DNA from: Blastococcus_B deserti
GTDB lineage: Bacteria > Actinomycetota > Actinomycetes > Mycobacteriales > Geodermatophilaceae
Direction of reading: 5' to 3'
DNA length: 64,000 nt
Assembly: GCF_042682525.1 (NCBI RefSeq)
Contig: NZ_JBHUHP010000001.1
Span: 1-64,000, forward strand
Each line of letters starts with the position of its first letter. Position 1 is the stretch's first letter. The notes under the pieces were generated by a model, which saw nothing but the letters and a program-made list of their open reading frames with translations, ran no database searches and was not told where the DNA came from. Shown piece by piece: positions 1-9,113 of the stretch. Both the position numbers and the translations under genes were made by a program.

Positions 1-399
1 ACCGCCGCCCCCGCCCTGCGCGAGGCCACCGGCGCGCCCGTCTGGTTCCACCCGATGGACCGCATGCTGTGGGACGTCGTGCACCCCGACACCCCGCCCG
101 ACCGGGAACTGACCTCGGGAACCCGCTTTCCCGTCGCCGGCACCGAGCTGCACACCCTGCACACCCCCGGCCACTCCCCGGGCAGCGTCTGCCTGCACGC
201 CCCCGACCTGCACACGGTGTTCACCGGCGACACCCTCTTCCACGGCGGACCAGGCGCCACCGGCCGCTCGTTCAGCGACGGCGACCTGATCCTGCACTCG
301 ATCCGGTCCGAGCTGCTGACGCTGCACGGCGACACGGTCGTCAGGACCGGCCACGGCGAGGACACCACCATCGCCGCGGAGCTGCGACACGTCGGCTGA
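1..399 (+). CDS. MBL-fold metallohydrolase, C-terminal part
   Basis: The frame is open from base 1 and stops at TGA 397-399, so the N-terminus, including the HxHxDH motif, lies outside the window. The visible 132 residues carry HTPGHSPGS, FTGDTLFHGGPGATGRS and a late GHGEDT histidine, the pattern of glyoxalase II-like metallo-beta-lactamase-fold hydrolases that bind two metals. The motifs identify the fold; the substrate (hydroxyacylglutathione, another thioester, or other) cannot be told from this piece. It is followed by a convergent hypothetical gene. Confidence 0.85.
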   Translation, partial: TAAPALREATGAPVWFHPMDRMLWDVVHPDTPPDRELTSGTRFPVAGTELHTLHTPGHSPGSVCLHAPDLHTVFTGDTLFHGGPGATGRSFSDGDLILHSIRSELLTLHGDTVVRTGHGEDTTIAAELRHVG

Positions 400-429
400 G
401 CAGGTGCCCGCCGCGGGCGCCGGTGGGGG

Positions 430-849
430 TCACGGCCCGGTCGCGTCACCCCGGTCCGCGTCACCCCGGTCCGCGTCGGGCCTGTTCGCGTCGGGCCTGT
501 TCGCGTCGGGCCCGTTCGCGTCGCCCCCGTTCGAGCGCGGCTCGTCGCTGCGGGGGGCCGTGCGCTCGAGCCTCTGGCGGATCGCCGCGACGTTCAGCGC
601 CAGGTCCTCCAGTGCCTCGACGGCGCGCGTGGCCAGGGCAAAGGTGAGGTTCTCGCGCTGCTCCTCGGCGCTGGGCTCGCGATAGCGGTGCGCGCTGCCC
701 GGCGGCCGTTCGCGCGCGAAGGACTCGCGCACCCGGCGCGTCGCCTCCGCCCACGGGTCGTCGCCGCTGCGGGCATCGCCGAACAGCTCCCGCAGCATCC
801 GCTGCGCCATCTCGAGGAACTCACCCGGGTCGGGCCGGTCGGTCGCCAT
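430..849 (-). CDS. Hypothetical protein with degenerate pentapeptide tail
   Basis: 139 residues starting MATDRPDPGEF, chosen because GGAGGAG lies just upstream on the minus strand; a longer in-frame start at 948 lacks this. The first 100 residues are charged and helical-looking (a region around FLEMAQRMLRELFGD, another around ALEDLALNVAAIRQRLE), suggesting a small coiled-coil cytoplasmic protein. The last 30 residues are six pentapeptides of the type N-R-P-D-A, encoded by 15-bp tandem repeats. It is divergent from purF with about 190 bp between them. I do not recognise the family. Confidence 0.65.
   Translation of the reverse strand: MATDRPDPGEFLEMAQRMLRELFGDARSGDDPWAEATRRVRESFARERPPGSAHRYREPSAEEQRENLTFALATRAVEALEDLALNVAAIRQRLERTAPRSDEPRSNGGDANGPDANRPDANRPDADRGDADRGDATGP
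441..530. repeat. Six 15-bp tandem repeats
   Basis: Units of the form tcgcgtcgggcctgt repeat every 15 bp with small changes (441-455, 456-470, 471-485, 486-500, 501-515, 516-530). The period keeps the minus-strand frame, giving the DA-rich pentapeptide tail of the 430-849 gene. Strand-slippage expansion is the likely origin. Confidence 0.85.
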
Positions 850-1030
850 GCGTTCTCCTCCTCCGGTGGCGAGGACGTGGCCGCAGATCAACGTGCCGGA
901 CGGCGTCCCGGTTCCCGGCCGGACCGGTCGCGACGCGCGCGCAGCCACGACACGTCGGATGACCCGGGGGACACGCCGCCGCAGTGGCGCCCCTCACCCC
1001 ACCGCCGCCGGGAACCGTCGTCCGCGCCGG

Positions 1031-1036
1031 TACCCT
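1031..1036 (+). promoter_or_regulatory. -10 box TACCCT of leaderless purF
   Basis: TACCCT ends six bases before the GTG at 1043. This TANNNT-N6-start arrangement recurs in the window and is the known actinobacterial signature of transcripts that begin at the start codon. No Shine-Dalgarno sequence lies in front of this GTG, which fits. Confidence 0.6.
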
Positions 1037-1042
1037 CGGGAT

Positions 1043-2668
1043 GTGCCTCGCGGTGATGGACGGCTGACGCACGACCTCGACCCCCACTCTCCCGGTCCCC
1101 AGGACGCCTGTGGCGTCTTCGGTGTCTGGGCGCCGGGGGAGGAGGTCGCGAAGCTGACCTACTTCGGTCTGTACGCCCTCCAGCACCGCGGTCAGGAGGC
1201 GGCCGGGATCGCGGTGTCCGACGGCTCCTCGGTCGTCGTCTACAAGGACCTGGGGCTGGTCAGCCAGGTCTTCGACGAGCCCACGCTGGGGAGCCTGCAC
1301 GGCCACATCGCCGTCGGCCACACCCGCTACTCCACCACCGGCGCCTCCACCTGGGAGAACGCCCAGCCCACGTTCCGCACCACCGACGCCGGCACCGGCC
1401 TGGCGCTGTGCCACAACGGGAACCTGGTGAACACCGCCGAGCTGGCCGCCCAGGCCGCCGACGCCGGGGTGCCAGGGGCGTTCGTCGCCACCAACGACTC
1501 CGACCTCGTCACCGCGCTCATCGCCGCCCGCCCGGACCTCTCGGTCGAGGCCGCGGCCATGGAGGTGCTGCCGCAGCTGCGGGGCGCCTTCAGCCTCACG
1601 TTCATGGACGAGGACACCCTCTACGCCGCCCGCGACCCCCAGGGGGTGCGCCCGCTGGTGCTCGGCCGCCTCGAGCGCGGCTGGGTGGTGGCCAGCGAGA
1701 CGGCGGCGCTCGACATCGTGGGCGCCTCGGTGGTCCGCGAGGTCGAACCCGGCGAGCTCATCGCGATCGACGAGAACGGGTTGCGCAGCCAGCACTTCGC
1801 CCCTGCCGAACCCAAGGGCTGCGTCTTCGAGTACGTCTACCTGGCCCGTCCCGACACCACGATCTCCGGCCGCGGCGTGCACGCCGCCCGCGTCGAGATC
1901 GGACGCCGGCTGGCCAAGGAGCACCCGGTCGAGGCCGACCTGGTGATCCCGGTGCCGGAGTCGGGAACCCCCGCCGCGGTCGGCTACGCCGAGGCCTCCG
2001 GCATCCCCTACGGGCTGGGCCTGGTCAAGAACTCCTACGTCGGGCGCACGTTCATCCAGCCCAGCCAGACGATCCGCCAGCTCGGCATCCGGCTCAAGCT
2101 GAACCCGCTGCGCGACGTCATCCGCGGCAAGCGGCTGGTCGTCGTCGACGACTCCATCGTGCGCGGCAACACCCAGCGGGCGCTGATCCGGATGCTGCGC
2201 GAGGCGGGCGCCGTGGAGGTGCACGTCCGCATCGCGTCCCCGCCGGTCAAGTGGCCGTGCTTCTACGGCATCGACTTCGCCAGCCGGGCAGAGCTCATCG
2301 CCAACGGCCTGGAGATCGACGGGGTGCGCGCCTCGATCAACGCCGATTCCCTCGGCTACGTGTCCGAACAGGGCCTGATCGCCGCGACCGAGCAGCCGGC
2401 CAGCCGGCTGTGCACCGCCTGCTTCACCGGCCAGTACCCCATCCCGCTGGGGGAGTCCGAGGTCCTGGGCAAGCACGTCCTCGAGGGCATCGGCCGGACG
2501 CCGCTGCCGATGGCCATGCCGAACTCCATGCCGAACTCCATGCCGAACTCCATGCCCAGCTCGCGGCCACGGGCGGACGAGCAGCGGGCGGTCAGCGGCT
2601 GGACCGGCCGGCAGGCCGGCAGCGCCAGCGTCCCCGGCGGCGCCGAGGACGCGCTCACCCGGCCGTGA
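1043..2668 (+). CDS. purF: Amidophosphoribosyltransferase (PurF)
   Basis: Catalyses the first committed step of purine synthesis, PRPP plus glutamine to 5-phosphoribosylamine. 541 residues. The GTG start gives the PRGDGRL N-terminus typical of actinobacterial PurF; the short propeptide ends before Cys23, the glutaminase nucleophile (DACGVFG). The glutaminase half has GHTRYSTTG and NGNLVN; the phosphoribosyltransferase half has the PRPP motif VVVDDSIVRGNT. Cysteines in KGCVFEY, KWPCFYG and RLCTACF match the Fe-S ligands of Bacillus-type PurF. The last part is unusual: MPNS tetrapeptides repeat before a low-complexity tail. The stop overlaps the purM start. Confidence 0.97.
   Translation: MPRGDGRLTHDLDPHSPGPQDACGVFGVWAPGEEVAKLTYFGLYALQHRGQEAAGIAVSDGSSVVVYKDLGLVSQVFDEPTLGSLHGHIAVGHTRYSTTGASTWENAQPTFRTTDAGTGLALCHNGNLVNTAELAAQAADAGVPGAFVATNDSDLVTALIAARPDLSVEAAAMEVLPQLRGAFSLTFMDEDTLYAARDPQGVRPLVLGRLERGWVVASETAALDIVGASVVREVEPGELIAIDENGLRSQHFAPAEPKGCVFEYVYLARPDTTISGRGVHAARVEIGRRLAKEHPVEADLVIPVPESGTPAAVGYAEASGIPYGLGLVKNSYVGRTFIQPSQTIRQLGIRLKLNPLRDVIRGKRLVVVDDSIVRGNTQRALIRMLREAGAVEVHVRIASPPVKWPCFYGIDFASRAELIANGLEIDGVRASINADSLGYVSEQGLIAATEQPASRLCTACFTGQYPIPLGESEVLGKHVLEGIGRTPLPMAMPNSMPNSMPNSMPSSRPRADEQRAVSGWTGRQAGSASVPGGAEDALTRP
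2516..2563 (+). repeat. 12-bp tandem repeats inside purF
   Basis: atgccgaactcc occurs at 2516, 2528 and 2540, with a diverged fourth copy (atgcccagctcg) at 2552. It encodes MPNS-MPNS-MPNS-MPSS in the non-conserved C-terminal tail of PurF, so copy number can change without touching the catalytic core. Confidence 0.9.
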
Positions 2669-3726
2669 GCACTCCCTTCACGTACGCGGCCTCCGGCGTC
2701 GACATCGACGCAGGGGAGCGCGCGGTCACGCTGATGCGCGCCGCGGTCGAGCGGACCAACCGGCCCGAGGTGGTGGGGGGTCTGGGCGGCTTCGCCGGGC
2801 TGTTCGCGCTCGACACGGCGAAGTACCGCAGGCCGCTGCTCGCGTCCTCCACCGACGGCGTCGGCACGAAGATCGCGCTCGCCCGGCAGCTCGACCGGCA
2901 CGACACCGTGGGCATCGACCTCGTGGCGATGGTCGTCGACGATTTGGTCGCGTGCGGCGCGGAGCCGCTGTTCCTCCAGGACTACGTGGCCTGCGGCACG
3001 GTCGTCCCCGAGCGGATCGCCGCGATCGTCACCGGCATCGCCGCCGGCTGCACCCAGGCGGGCGCGGCCCTGGTGGGTGGCGAGACCGCCGAGCACGGTG
3101 ACCTCATGGACGCCGACGAGTACGACCTCGCGGCCACGGCGGTCGGTGTCGTCGAGGCCGACGCCGTGCTGGGGCCGGAGCGGGTGGCCGACGGCGACGT
3201 CGTCGTCGCCATGGCGTCGTCCGGCTTCCACTCCAACGGCTACTCGCTGGTGCGCCGGGTGGTGAGCGCCGCGGGGCTGGACCTGCACGCGACCCCGGCG
3301 GGACTCGACCGGCCGCTGGGCGCGGAACTGCTCGAGCCCACCCGGATCTACGCCCGCGACTGCCTCGCGCTGGTCGCCGCACTCGGCGTCGAGCGGGTGC
3401 ACGCGTTCGCCCACATCACCGGCGGCGGGCTGGCCGGCAACACCGCCCGCGTCGTCCCGGCGGGTCTGCAGGCCGTGCTGGACCGCGGCACGTGGGCGCT
3501 GCCGCCCGCGGTCCGGCTGCTGGAGGAGCACGGTGTGCCGCGGGAGGAGTCCGAGCGCGCGTTCAACTGCGGGGTGGGCATGGTCGCGGCCGTGGCCGCC
3601 GACGCCGCGGACGCCGCGGTCGCGCACCTCGTGGAGGCCGGCGTCCCCGCCTGGGTGGTCGGCACCGTCGGCCCGCGGGCGGACGACGCCGCGCCGGCCG
3701 CCCGCCTGGTGGGCACCTACCGCTGA
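2665..3726 (+). CDS. purM: Phosphoribosylformylglycinamidine cyclo-ligase (PurM)
   Basis: AIR synthetase: ATP-dependent ring closure of FGAM, the fifth step of purine synthesis. 353 residues, the normal length. It starts at GTG 2665, overlapping the purF TGA (GTGA), so the two are co-transcribed and probably translationally coupled. Visible signatures are SSTDGVGTKI, GGETAEH, the glycine-rich HITGGGLAGN and FNCGVGM near the end. The gene ends two bases before an assembly gap, so whatever followed it in the operon cannot be seen. Confidence 0.97.
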   Translation: MSTPFTYAASGVDIDAGERAVTLMRAAVERTNRPEVVGGLGGFAGLFALDTAKYRRPLLASSTDGVGTKIALARQLDRHDTVGIDLVAMVVDDLVACGAEPLFLQDYVACGTVVPERIAAIVTGIAAGCTQAGAALVGGETAEHGDLMDADEYDLAATAVGVVEADAVLGPERVADGDVVVAMASSGFHSNGYSLVRRVVSAAGLDLHATPAGLDRPLGAELLEPTRIYARDCLALVAALGVERVHAFAHITGGGLAGNTARVVPAGLQAVLDRGTWALPPAVRLLEEHGVPREESERAFNCGVGMVAAVAADAADAAVAHLVEAGVPAWVVGTVGPRADDAAPAARLVGTYR

Positions 3727-3727
3727 C

Positions 3728-3742
3728 NNNNNNNNNNNNNNN
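3728..3742. other. Assembly gap (15 N)
   Basis: Fifteen undetermined bases between purM and the convergent oxidoreductase gene. The true length may differ; a terminator would be expected here and is a common cause of such gaps. Confidence 0.99.
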
Positions 3743-3767
3743 CGGAAGACCCTGGTGACGGCGGCCG

Positions 3768-6700
3768 TCACACCCCCAGCGCTTGCCGCACCTCGGCGAG
3801 GCGGTCGCGGAACCGCGCCACGCTGGCCATCTTGACCTGCTCGTAGCCGCGCACGACGTCGGCCAGCTCCGCCAGCTCGACCGCCCGGCTCACGGTCTCC
3901 GGTGCGAGGACGGCCAGCGCGGCGTCCACGGCGGCGACGTACTCCTCGACGAGGGCCCGCTCGGTGGCGCGCACCTGGCCGCGACCGAACGGGTCGAGGC
4001 GAGTGCCGCGCAGCCCCCGCATGGCGTAGAGGGTGCGGAACCCGGGCCGGAACCACCTGCCCAGGCTGATCTTCCGGTCGAGGCCGGCCGCGCGGAGCAC
4101 CGGCGGGTGCAGCCGGTAGGAGTAGGTCGCGTCCTCACCGAACTGCTCCTTCACCCGGCGCTCGAGCGCCGGGTCGAGGGACAGGCGGGCCACCTCGTAC
4201 TCGTCCTTGTACGCCATGAACTTGTACAGGCCGGCGGCGACGGCGGCGGTGAGCGGCCCGCCGTGCCCGGTGGTGGTCTTCTCCCGCTCCTGCACCCGCC
4301 GCAGGACGGCGACGTACCGCTCGGCGTAGCGCCGATCCTGGTAGGCGATCAGCTCGTCGATCCGGCGGAGCACCGGACCCGCGAGCGACTCGTCGCCCAG
4401 GTCCAGGCCGGCGGCCAGCGCGCGGGCGGTGGCCGACGGGGGCTCCGCGGGCTCGCCGTCCGGCGGCAGGGCCGCACGCAGGGCGGCGGGGTCGGCGACC
4501 AGCTGGCGCCCGCGGCGGAAGGCCTGGAGGTTCCGCTCGACCGCGACCCCGTTGAGCTCGATGGCCCGCTCGATGACGTCGGCGTCGACCGGCAGCGCAC
4601 CGGCCTGGACGGCCATGCCGACCTGGAAGATGTTCGCGTACTGATCGTCACCGAACAGCCCGTCGACCAGGCGCCGGACGTCGGCGACGGCGCTGTCCCC
4701 GGCCCGCGCCCGCTGGAGGATGCGGGCGCTGGTCCCAGCGGGGTCCGGGAAGCGCGCCGTCGGATCGGTGACCATGGCCCCGGTGGGCACCGGAGAGCTG
4801 GACACCACCGCGATGGTGCGGTCGGGGGAGGTCACCTCGAGGTTCGCGGCGTTCGCCGCGACGATGAGGTCGCAGCCGAGGTAGAGGTCGCACTCGCCCG
4901 GCGCGACCTTGTTGGCGCCCGAGAACGGCGAGGTGGACATCTTGATGTCCGAGACGACGGCGCCGCCCTTCTGCGCCATCCCCATCTGGTCGAGGCTGCG
5001 CACGTACATGCCGGCCATGACCGCGGCCGTGGAGATGATCTGGGCCGTGGTGACGACTCCCGTACCGCCGATGCCGGTGATCCGGAGGTTGTAGTCGGCC
5101 GGATCCACCTTGAGCGCCGGCTCCGGCAGGTCCGCGGCAGCGAGGGTGGCCCCGCTCCGCGCGACCTTCCTCGTGCCCGGCACGACGCTGACGAACGAGG
5201 GGCAGTCGCCGTCCAGGCACGAGAAGTCCTTGTTGCACGACGCCTGGTGGATTTGGGTCTTGCGGCCGAACTCGGTCTCCACCGGCTGCACCGAGAGGCA
5301 GTTGGACTTGGCGCCGCAGTCGCCGCAGCCCTCGCAGACGCGCTCGTTGATGAGGACGCGCTCGACCGGATCGGCGACCTTGCGCCGCTTCCGCTTGCGC
5401 CGCAGCTCGGTGGCGCACTCCTGGTCGTGGATGAGCACGGTGACGCCCTCGACCCTCGCCAGCTCCTCCTGGGTCTCGATGAGCCGGTCGCGATGCCGGA
5501 CGTCCACGCCCGTGGGCAGGCGCACCCCCTTGTAGCGGTCGAGGTCCTCGGTGGTGACGACGACGCGGGAGACGCCCTCAGCCAGCAGCTCGGCCACGAT
5601 CTCGGGCACGGCCATCCTGCCGACCGCCTGCTGCCCACCGGTCATCGCGACGGCCCCGTTGTGCAGCAGCTTGTAGGTGATGTGGGAACCGGCCGCCACG
5701 GAGGCGCGGATCGCCAGGCTGCCGGAGTGGTGGTAGGTCCCGTCCCCGAGGTTCTGCAGCAGGTGCCGGTGCTCCACGAACGGCGCCATGCCGATCCAGG
5801 CGACGCCCTCGCCGCCCATCTGCGCGAGCCCGACGATCGACCCGACCCGCGCCTCCGGCATGAACGACGCCAGCGCCGAGCAGCCGATGCCCGCGCCGAC
5901 CAGCGAGCCCTCGGGCACGGCCGTCGAGCGGTTGTGGGGGCAGCCGGAGCAGAAGAACGGCGTCCGGGTGACCAGCGGCAGCAGGGTGCGCGCCGGGCGG
6001 CTGGGCGCTGCGGCGCGCTCGAGCCAGGCCGCGACCGGCGCGGAGCCGGTGCGGGCGAGCACCCGGGGGGCCAGCGCCGTGGCGATCACCTCGGGTGGCA
6101 GGTCGGCGTCCGCGCGCAGGAGCCGCTCGCCCGCCGGCCCGCGCTTGCCGTAGACCGCCGGGGCCCCGGGGACGCCGTAGAGCAGGTCCTTGACGGCCAG
6201 CTCGACGAACGGGCGCTTCTCCTCGACGACGACGATCTCGTCCAGTCCCTCGGCGAACTCCGACAGGATGCGGGGCTCCAGCGGCGAGACCATGCCCAGC
6301 TTGAGGATGCGGACGCCCGAGGCGGGGAGCTGCTCGGCGCCGATCCCCATGATCGTCAGGGCCTGGCGCACGTCGAGGTAGCCGGCGCCGGCGGTGACGA
6401 TGCCGATCCGGGCCTCCGGGTCCCCCTCGATCCGGTTGAGCCCGTTGGCGTAGGCGTAGCGGAGCGCCAGCTCGGGCCGGCTCGTGGTGAGGCTCTTCTC
6501 CAGGCCGGCCAGCGTCGGCTGGAGGAACTTCGCGGTCACCTCGTGCCGGTAGGGGACGCCGTCGATCGTCCGGTCGGGGAACACGGAGTTCACCTGGTCG
6601 GTGCGGACGACCGCGGTGCTCGCGCCGTCGACGACGTTGGTGGCCAGCTTCACGCCGGTCCACAGGCCGCTGAACCGGGACATCGCGATGCCGTGCAGGC

Positions 6701-7256
6701 CGAGGTCGAGCACGTCCTGCGGATCGCTGGGCGACAGGACCGTCATCCCGATCTCGGCCATGGCGGTCTCGGAGCTGCTGGGCACGGTCGAGGACTTGGC
6801 GATGGAGTCGTCACCGACCAGCACCAGGACGCCGCCGGTCGGGGCCGCCCCGCCCAGGTTGGCGTGGCGCAGCGCGTCCGTGGACCGGTCCAGCCCCGGC
6901 GCCTTGCCGTACCAGATCCCCACCACGCCGTCGCAGGTCATGCCGCCCACCGACGCCGCGAGCTGCGAACCCTGGACCGCGTTCGCGCCCAGCTCCTCGT
7001 TGACGGCGGGCTTGAACACCACCCGGTGCTGCTCGAGCAGTCTGCCCTGGCGGGAGAGCTCCAGGTCGAAGCCGCCCAGGGGGGAGCCCTCGTAGCCGGA
7101 GATGAAGGTGGCGGTGTCGAGACCGTTGCGGCGGTCGAGCCGGTTCTGGTCGAGGGCGATCCGCACCAGGGCCTGCAGACCCGACAGGTAGATCTCCCCG
7201 TCGCGCAGCTCGTAGCGGTCCTCGAGACGCACCGGACGTCCGGTGGTGAGGGTCAT
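3768..7256 (-). CDS. Indolepyruvate ferredoxin oxidoreductase, fused subunits
   Basis: 1162 residues joining what are separate IorA and IorB chains elsewhere. It oxidatively decarboxylates aryl (or branched) 2-oxo acids to acyl-CoA, passing electrons to ferredoxin. Order: pyrimidine-binding/TPP half (from residue ~20, with SGYEGSPLGG), TPP half around FCSGCPHN, a cysteine-rich cluster near residue 640 (CEGCGDCGAKSNC and further Cys), the gamma Rossmann-like domain near 728 (GIGGTGVVTT), and a long C-terminal helical region found in the one-chain aerobic forms. Starts at ATG 7256 and is divergent from a PucR regulator that probably controls it. Confidence 0.93.
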   Translation of the reverse strand: MTLTTGRPVRLEDRYELRDGEIYLSGLQALVRIALDQNRLDRRNGLDTATFISGYEGSPLGGFDLELSRQGRLLEQHRVVFKPAVNEELGANAVQGSQLAASVGGMTCDGVVGIWYGKAPGLDRSTDALRHANLGGAAPTGGVLVLVGDDSIAKSSTVPSSSETAMAEIGMTVLSPSDPQDVLDLGLHGIAMSRFSGLWTGVKLATNVVDGASTAVVRTDQVNSVFPDRTIDGVPYRHEVTAKFLQPTLAGLEKSLTTSRPELALRYAYANGLNRIEGDPEARIGIVTAGAGYLDVRQALTIMGIGAEQLPASGVRILKLGMVSPLEPRILSEFAEGLDEIVVVEEKRPFVELAVKDLLYGVPGAPAVYGKRGPAGERLLRADADLPPEVIATALAPRVLARTGSAPVAAWLERAAAPSRPARTLLPLVTRTPFFCSGCPHNRSTAVPEGSLVGAGIGCSALASFMPEARVGSIVGLAQMGGEGVAWIGMAPFVEHRHLLQNLGDGTYHHSGSLAIRASVAAGSHITYKLLHNGAVAMTGGQQAVGRMAVPEIVAELLAEGVSRVVVTTEDLDRYKGVRLPTGVDVRHRDRLIETQEELARVEGVTVLIHDQECATELRRKRKRRKVADPVERVLINERVCEGCGDCGAKSNCLSVQPVETEFGRKTQIHQASCNKDFSCLDGDCPSFVSVVPGTRKVARSGATLAAADLPEPALKVDPADYNLRITGIGGTGVVTTAQIISTAAVMAGMYVRSLDQMGMAQKGGAVVSDIKMSTSPFSGANKVAPGECDLYLGCDLIVAANAANLEVTSPDRTIAVVSSSPVPTGAMVTDPTARFPDPAGTSARILQRARAGDSAVADVRRLVDGLFGDDQYANIFQVGMAVQAGALPVDADVIERAIELNGVAVERNLQAFRRGRQLVADPAALRAALPPDGEPAEPPSATARALAAGLDLGDESLAGPVLRRIDELIAYQDRRYAERYVAVLRRVQEREKTTTGHGGPLTAAVAAGLYKFMAYKDEYEVARLSLDPALERRVKEQFGEDATYSYRLHPPVLRAAGLDRKISLGRWFRPGFRTLYAMRGLRGTRLDPFGRGQVRATERALVEEYVAAVDAALAVLAPETVSRAVELAELADVVRGYEQVKMASVARFRDRLAEVRQALGV

Positions 7257-7398
7257 CCGTGCTCCTCGTGGTCACGCGCAGACCGCGTGGCAGGCCTGCG
7301 TTCGGTGGCTCCACCAATATGGGAGGGCCGCGATGCCCCTGTCTGCGGCCGGACCGCCAAAATCACGGCATGGTTCCCGTCGTAATCACGAGGACGGC

Positions 7399-8568
7399 AT
7401 GAGCGCTCGCCCGTGGGACGCCGTGGTCGGCCTGTGCGACCGCGTCGCGGCGGACCTCGACCGGGTGGCGCTCGATTCCGTGACCACCATCCGGCGGGAC
7501 CTCGAGGGGTACGCCGTGGTGCCCTTCGAGGAGCATCTCGAGGCGGTGACCGAGCAGCAGCGACGTCGTCTCGAGGCCCTGGCCGGCCGCCGGATGCTCG
7601 GCGCCGAGGACCTGGACCGCGCCTCGGACCTGGCGCGCCGGCGGGCGCGGCAGGGGATCCCCGTGGACGTCCTGATCGGCGCGTACCACCTCGGCGACCA
7701 GGAGCTCTGGCGCGCGCTCTGCCGGGACCCGGGACCGGCGGCGCCCCTGCTGCCGGAGCTGGCGGCCCACCTGCTCCAGCTCCTGCACGCCATCTCCACC
7801 GTCGTGGCCGCGGCGCACGGCGAGGTGGTCCGGGAGCTGCAGACCCAGCGGGTGACCCTCTCCCAGCGGCTGGTCGAGCTGCTGCTCGGTGGTGGGCCGG
7901 ACGCGGAGGCGTCGGACGTCGCGGACGCTCTGGGCCTCGACCCGCTCGCCGACTTCACGGCTGGTGTGTGGCGCGGGGTGCGGGCGGACGTCGTGCTGTC
8001 GCCCGACGTCCGGCGGGGGCTCGACCGGTTCCCCTTCCCGCTCGTGCACTCCTACCAGTCCGGCGCCGTGGTGTTCCTCGTCCAGGACGTCGGGCCCGCG
8101 TGGCCGGACGAGCTCGCGGCCCGGCTGCCCGACGAGGGTGTCCTGGGGGTCGGGTTGCGGCGCAGCGGGCTGGCGGGCGCCGCGATGAGCCTGGGCGACG
8201 CCCGCCTGGCGCTCGGCGTCGCGTCGGCCGGCCGCCGGGTGGTGCGTTTCGGTGACGTGTGGCCCGAGGCGTGCCTGCTGTCGGAGGGTTCCCGGCTGGG
8301 GCCGCTGCTGACATCGGCGTCGACCACGGCCACGACGCATCCGCACCTGGCGGACGCCGTCCTGGCCTTCGCCGCCGCCGACATGTCCGTGGCCCGCGCG
8401 GCCGAGCAGCTGCACCTGCACGCGAACTCGGTGACCTACCGCCTCCAGCGCTGGGGGCAGCTGACCGGCTGGGACCCGAGGACCTTCGACGGCCTGGTCC
8501 GGTCCATGGCCGTGTGCCGGATGACCCGCAGGGAGAGCGCCCGTCGACCTCCCGGAGCACGGCCGTGA
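7399..8568 (+). CDS. PucR-type transcriptional regulator
   Basis: 389 residues; start ATG 7399 chosen for GAGGA seven bases upstream and because the protein then begins at the conserved region. The C-terminus (about 330-370) has the PucR/CdaR helix-turn-helix with the signature LHLHANSVTYRLQRW. The centre resembles the GGDEF-like domain of the family and the N-terminus the RsbRD-like sensor region. Such proteins respond to small metabolites such as purines, sugar acids or amino-acid products. Divergent placement 142 bp from the indolepyruvate oxidoreductase makes that gene the likely target; this is inference. Confidence 0.9.
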   Translation: MSARPWDAVVGLCDRVAADLDRVALDSVTTIRRDLEGYAVVPFEEHLEAVTEQQRRRLEALAGRRMLGAEDLDRASDLARRRARQGIPVDVLIGAYHLGDQELWRALCRDPGPAAPLLPELAAHLLQLLHAISTVVAAAHGEVVRELQTQRVTLSQRLVELLLGGGPDAEASDVADALGLDPLADFTAGVWRGVRADVVLSPDVRRGLDRFPFPLVHSYQSGAVVFLVQDVGPAWPDELAARLPDEGVLGVGLRRSGLAGAAMSLGDARLALGVASAGRRVVRFGDVWPEACLLSEGSRLGPLLTSASTTATTHPHLADAVLAFAAADMSVARAAEQLHLHANSVTYRLQRWGQLTGWDPRTFDGLVRSMAVCRMTRRESARRPPGARP

Positions 8569-8714
8569 CGTGCGGCCGGTCGGGGGGACGGACCCACCAC
8601 GGGCGCGGCCGGCGCAGCGCGGTCGGCGGGAGCCCCCGCGGACACCGACGACACCGGCGCCCCTGGAGGCGTGCGGTGCCGTGCGGTCAGGCGGTGCGGT
8701 TCAGGGAGCCGCGG

Positions 8715-8936
8715 TCAGCGAGGGCTCGTGGCCCAGTCGTCGTCCGCGTCGTCGTCGGACCAGCGGTCGCTGTACTCGTCGTCGTCACCGTCGTCCGTCG
8801 CCCGGGGAGGGGCGGTGTAGGACGGCGTGGATCCGGCGAGCTCCCTCTGCAAGGCAGAGAGGTCGGTGTTCGGTGAGCTGTACTTGAGCTCACGGGCCAC
8901 GCGTGTCTGCTTGGCCTTCGCTCGGCCGCGCCCCAT
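8715..8936 (-). CDS. DUF3073 family protein
   Basis: 73 residues beginning MGRGRAKAKQTRVARELKY, the highly conserved start of the actinobacterial DUF3073 family. The second half is acidic (DDGDDDEY, DDDADDDW). The basic head and acidic tail suggest a nucleic-acid-associated protein, but no function is established. A run of G (gaggggg) before the ATG serves as ribosome binding site, and GTAGCGA further upstream may be the -10. Confidence 0.92.
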   Translation of the reverse strand: MGRGRAKAKQTRVARELKYSSPNTDLSALQRELAGSTPSYTAPPRATDDGDDDEYSDRWSDDDADDDWATSPR

Positions 8937-9113
8937 CGGCTCGACCCCCTCGCTACGGAGTACGGGAGCCCAGCCCCCGGGCTGGATGGCCCGCGTGGCG
9001 ACCCCGACTGAGTGACAATGTCTCGGACAACCTTACGACACGGATCGGCGACGGGCACACGTCCTCCCCCTGGGAGGGACGCTCGTCACCCGACCAGGGT
9101 CCCGTCCAGCTCT

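Noticed and set aside
3783..7385. 1200-residue plus-strand open frame opposite the oxidoreductase
   Set aside because: Shadow of the real minus-strand gene; no domain, His/Arg/Gly-biased composition, as expected in GC-rich antisense frames.
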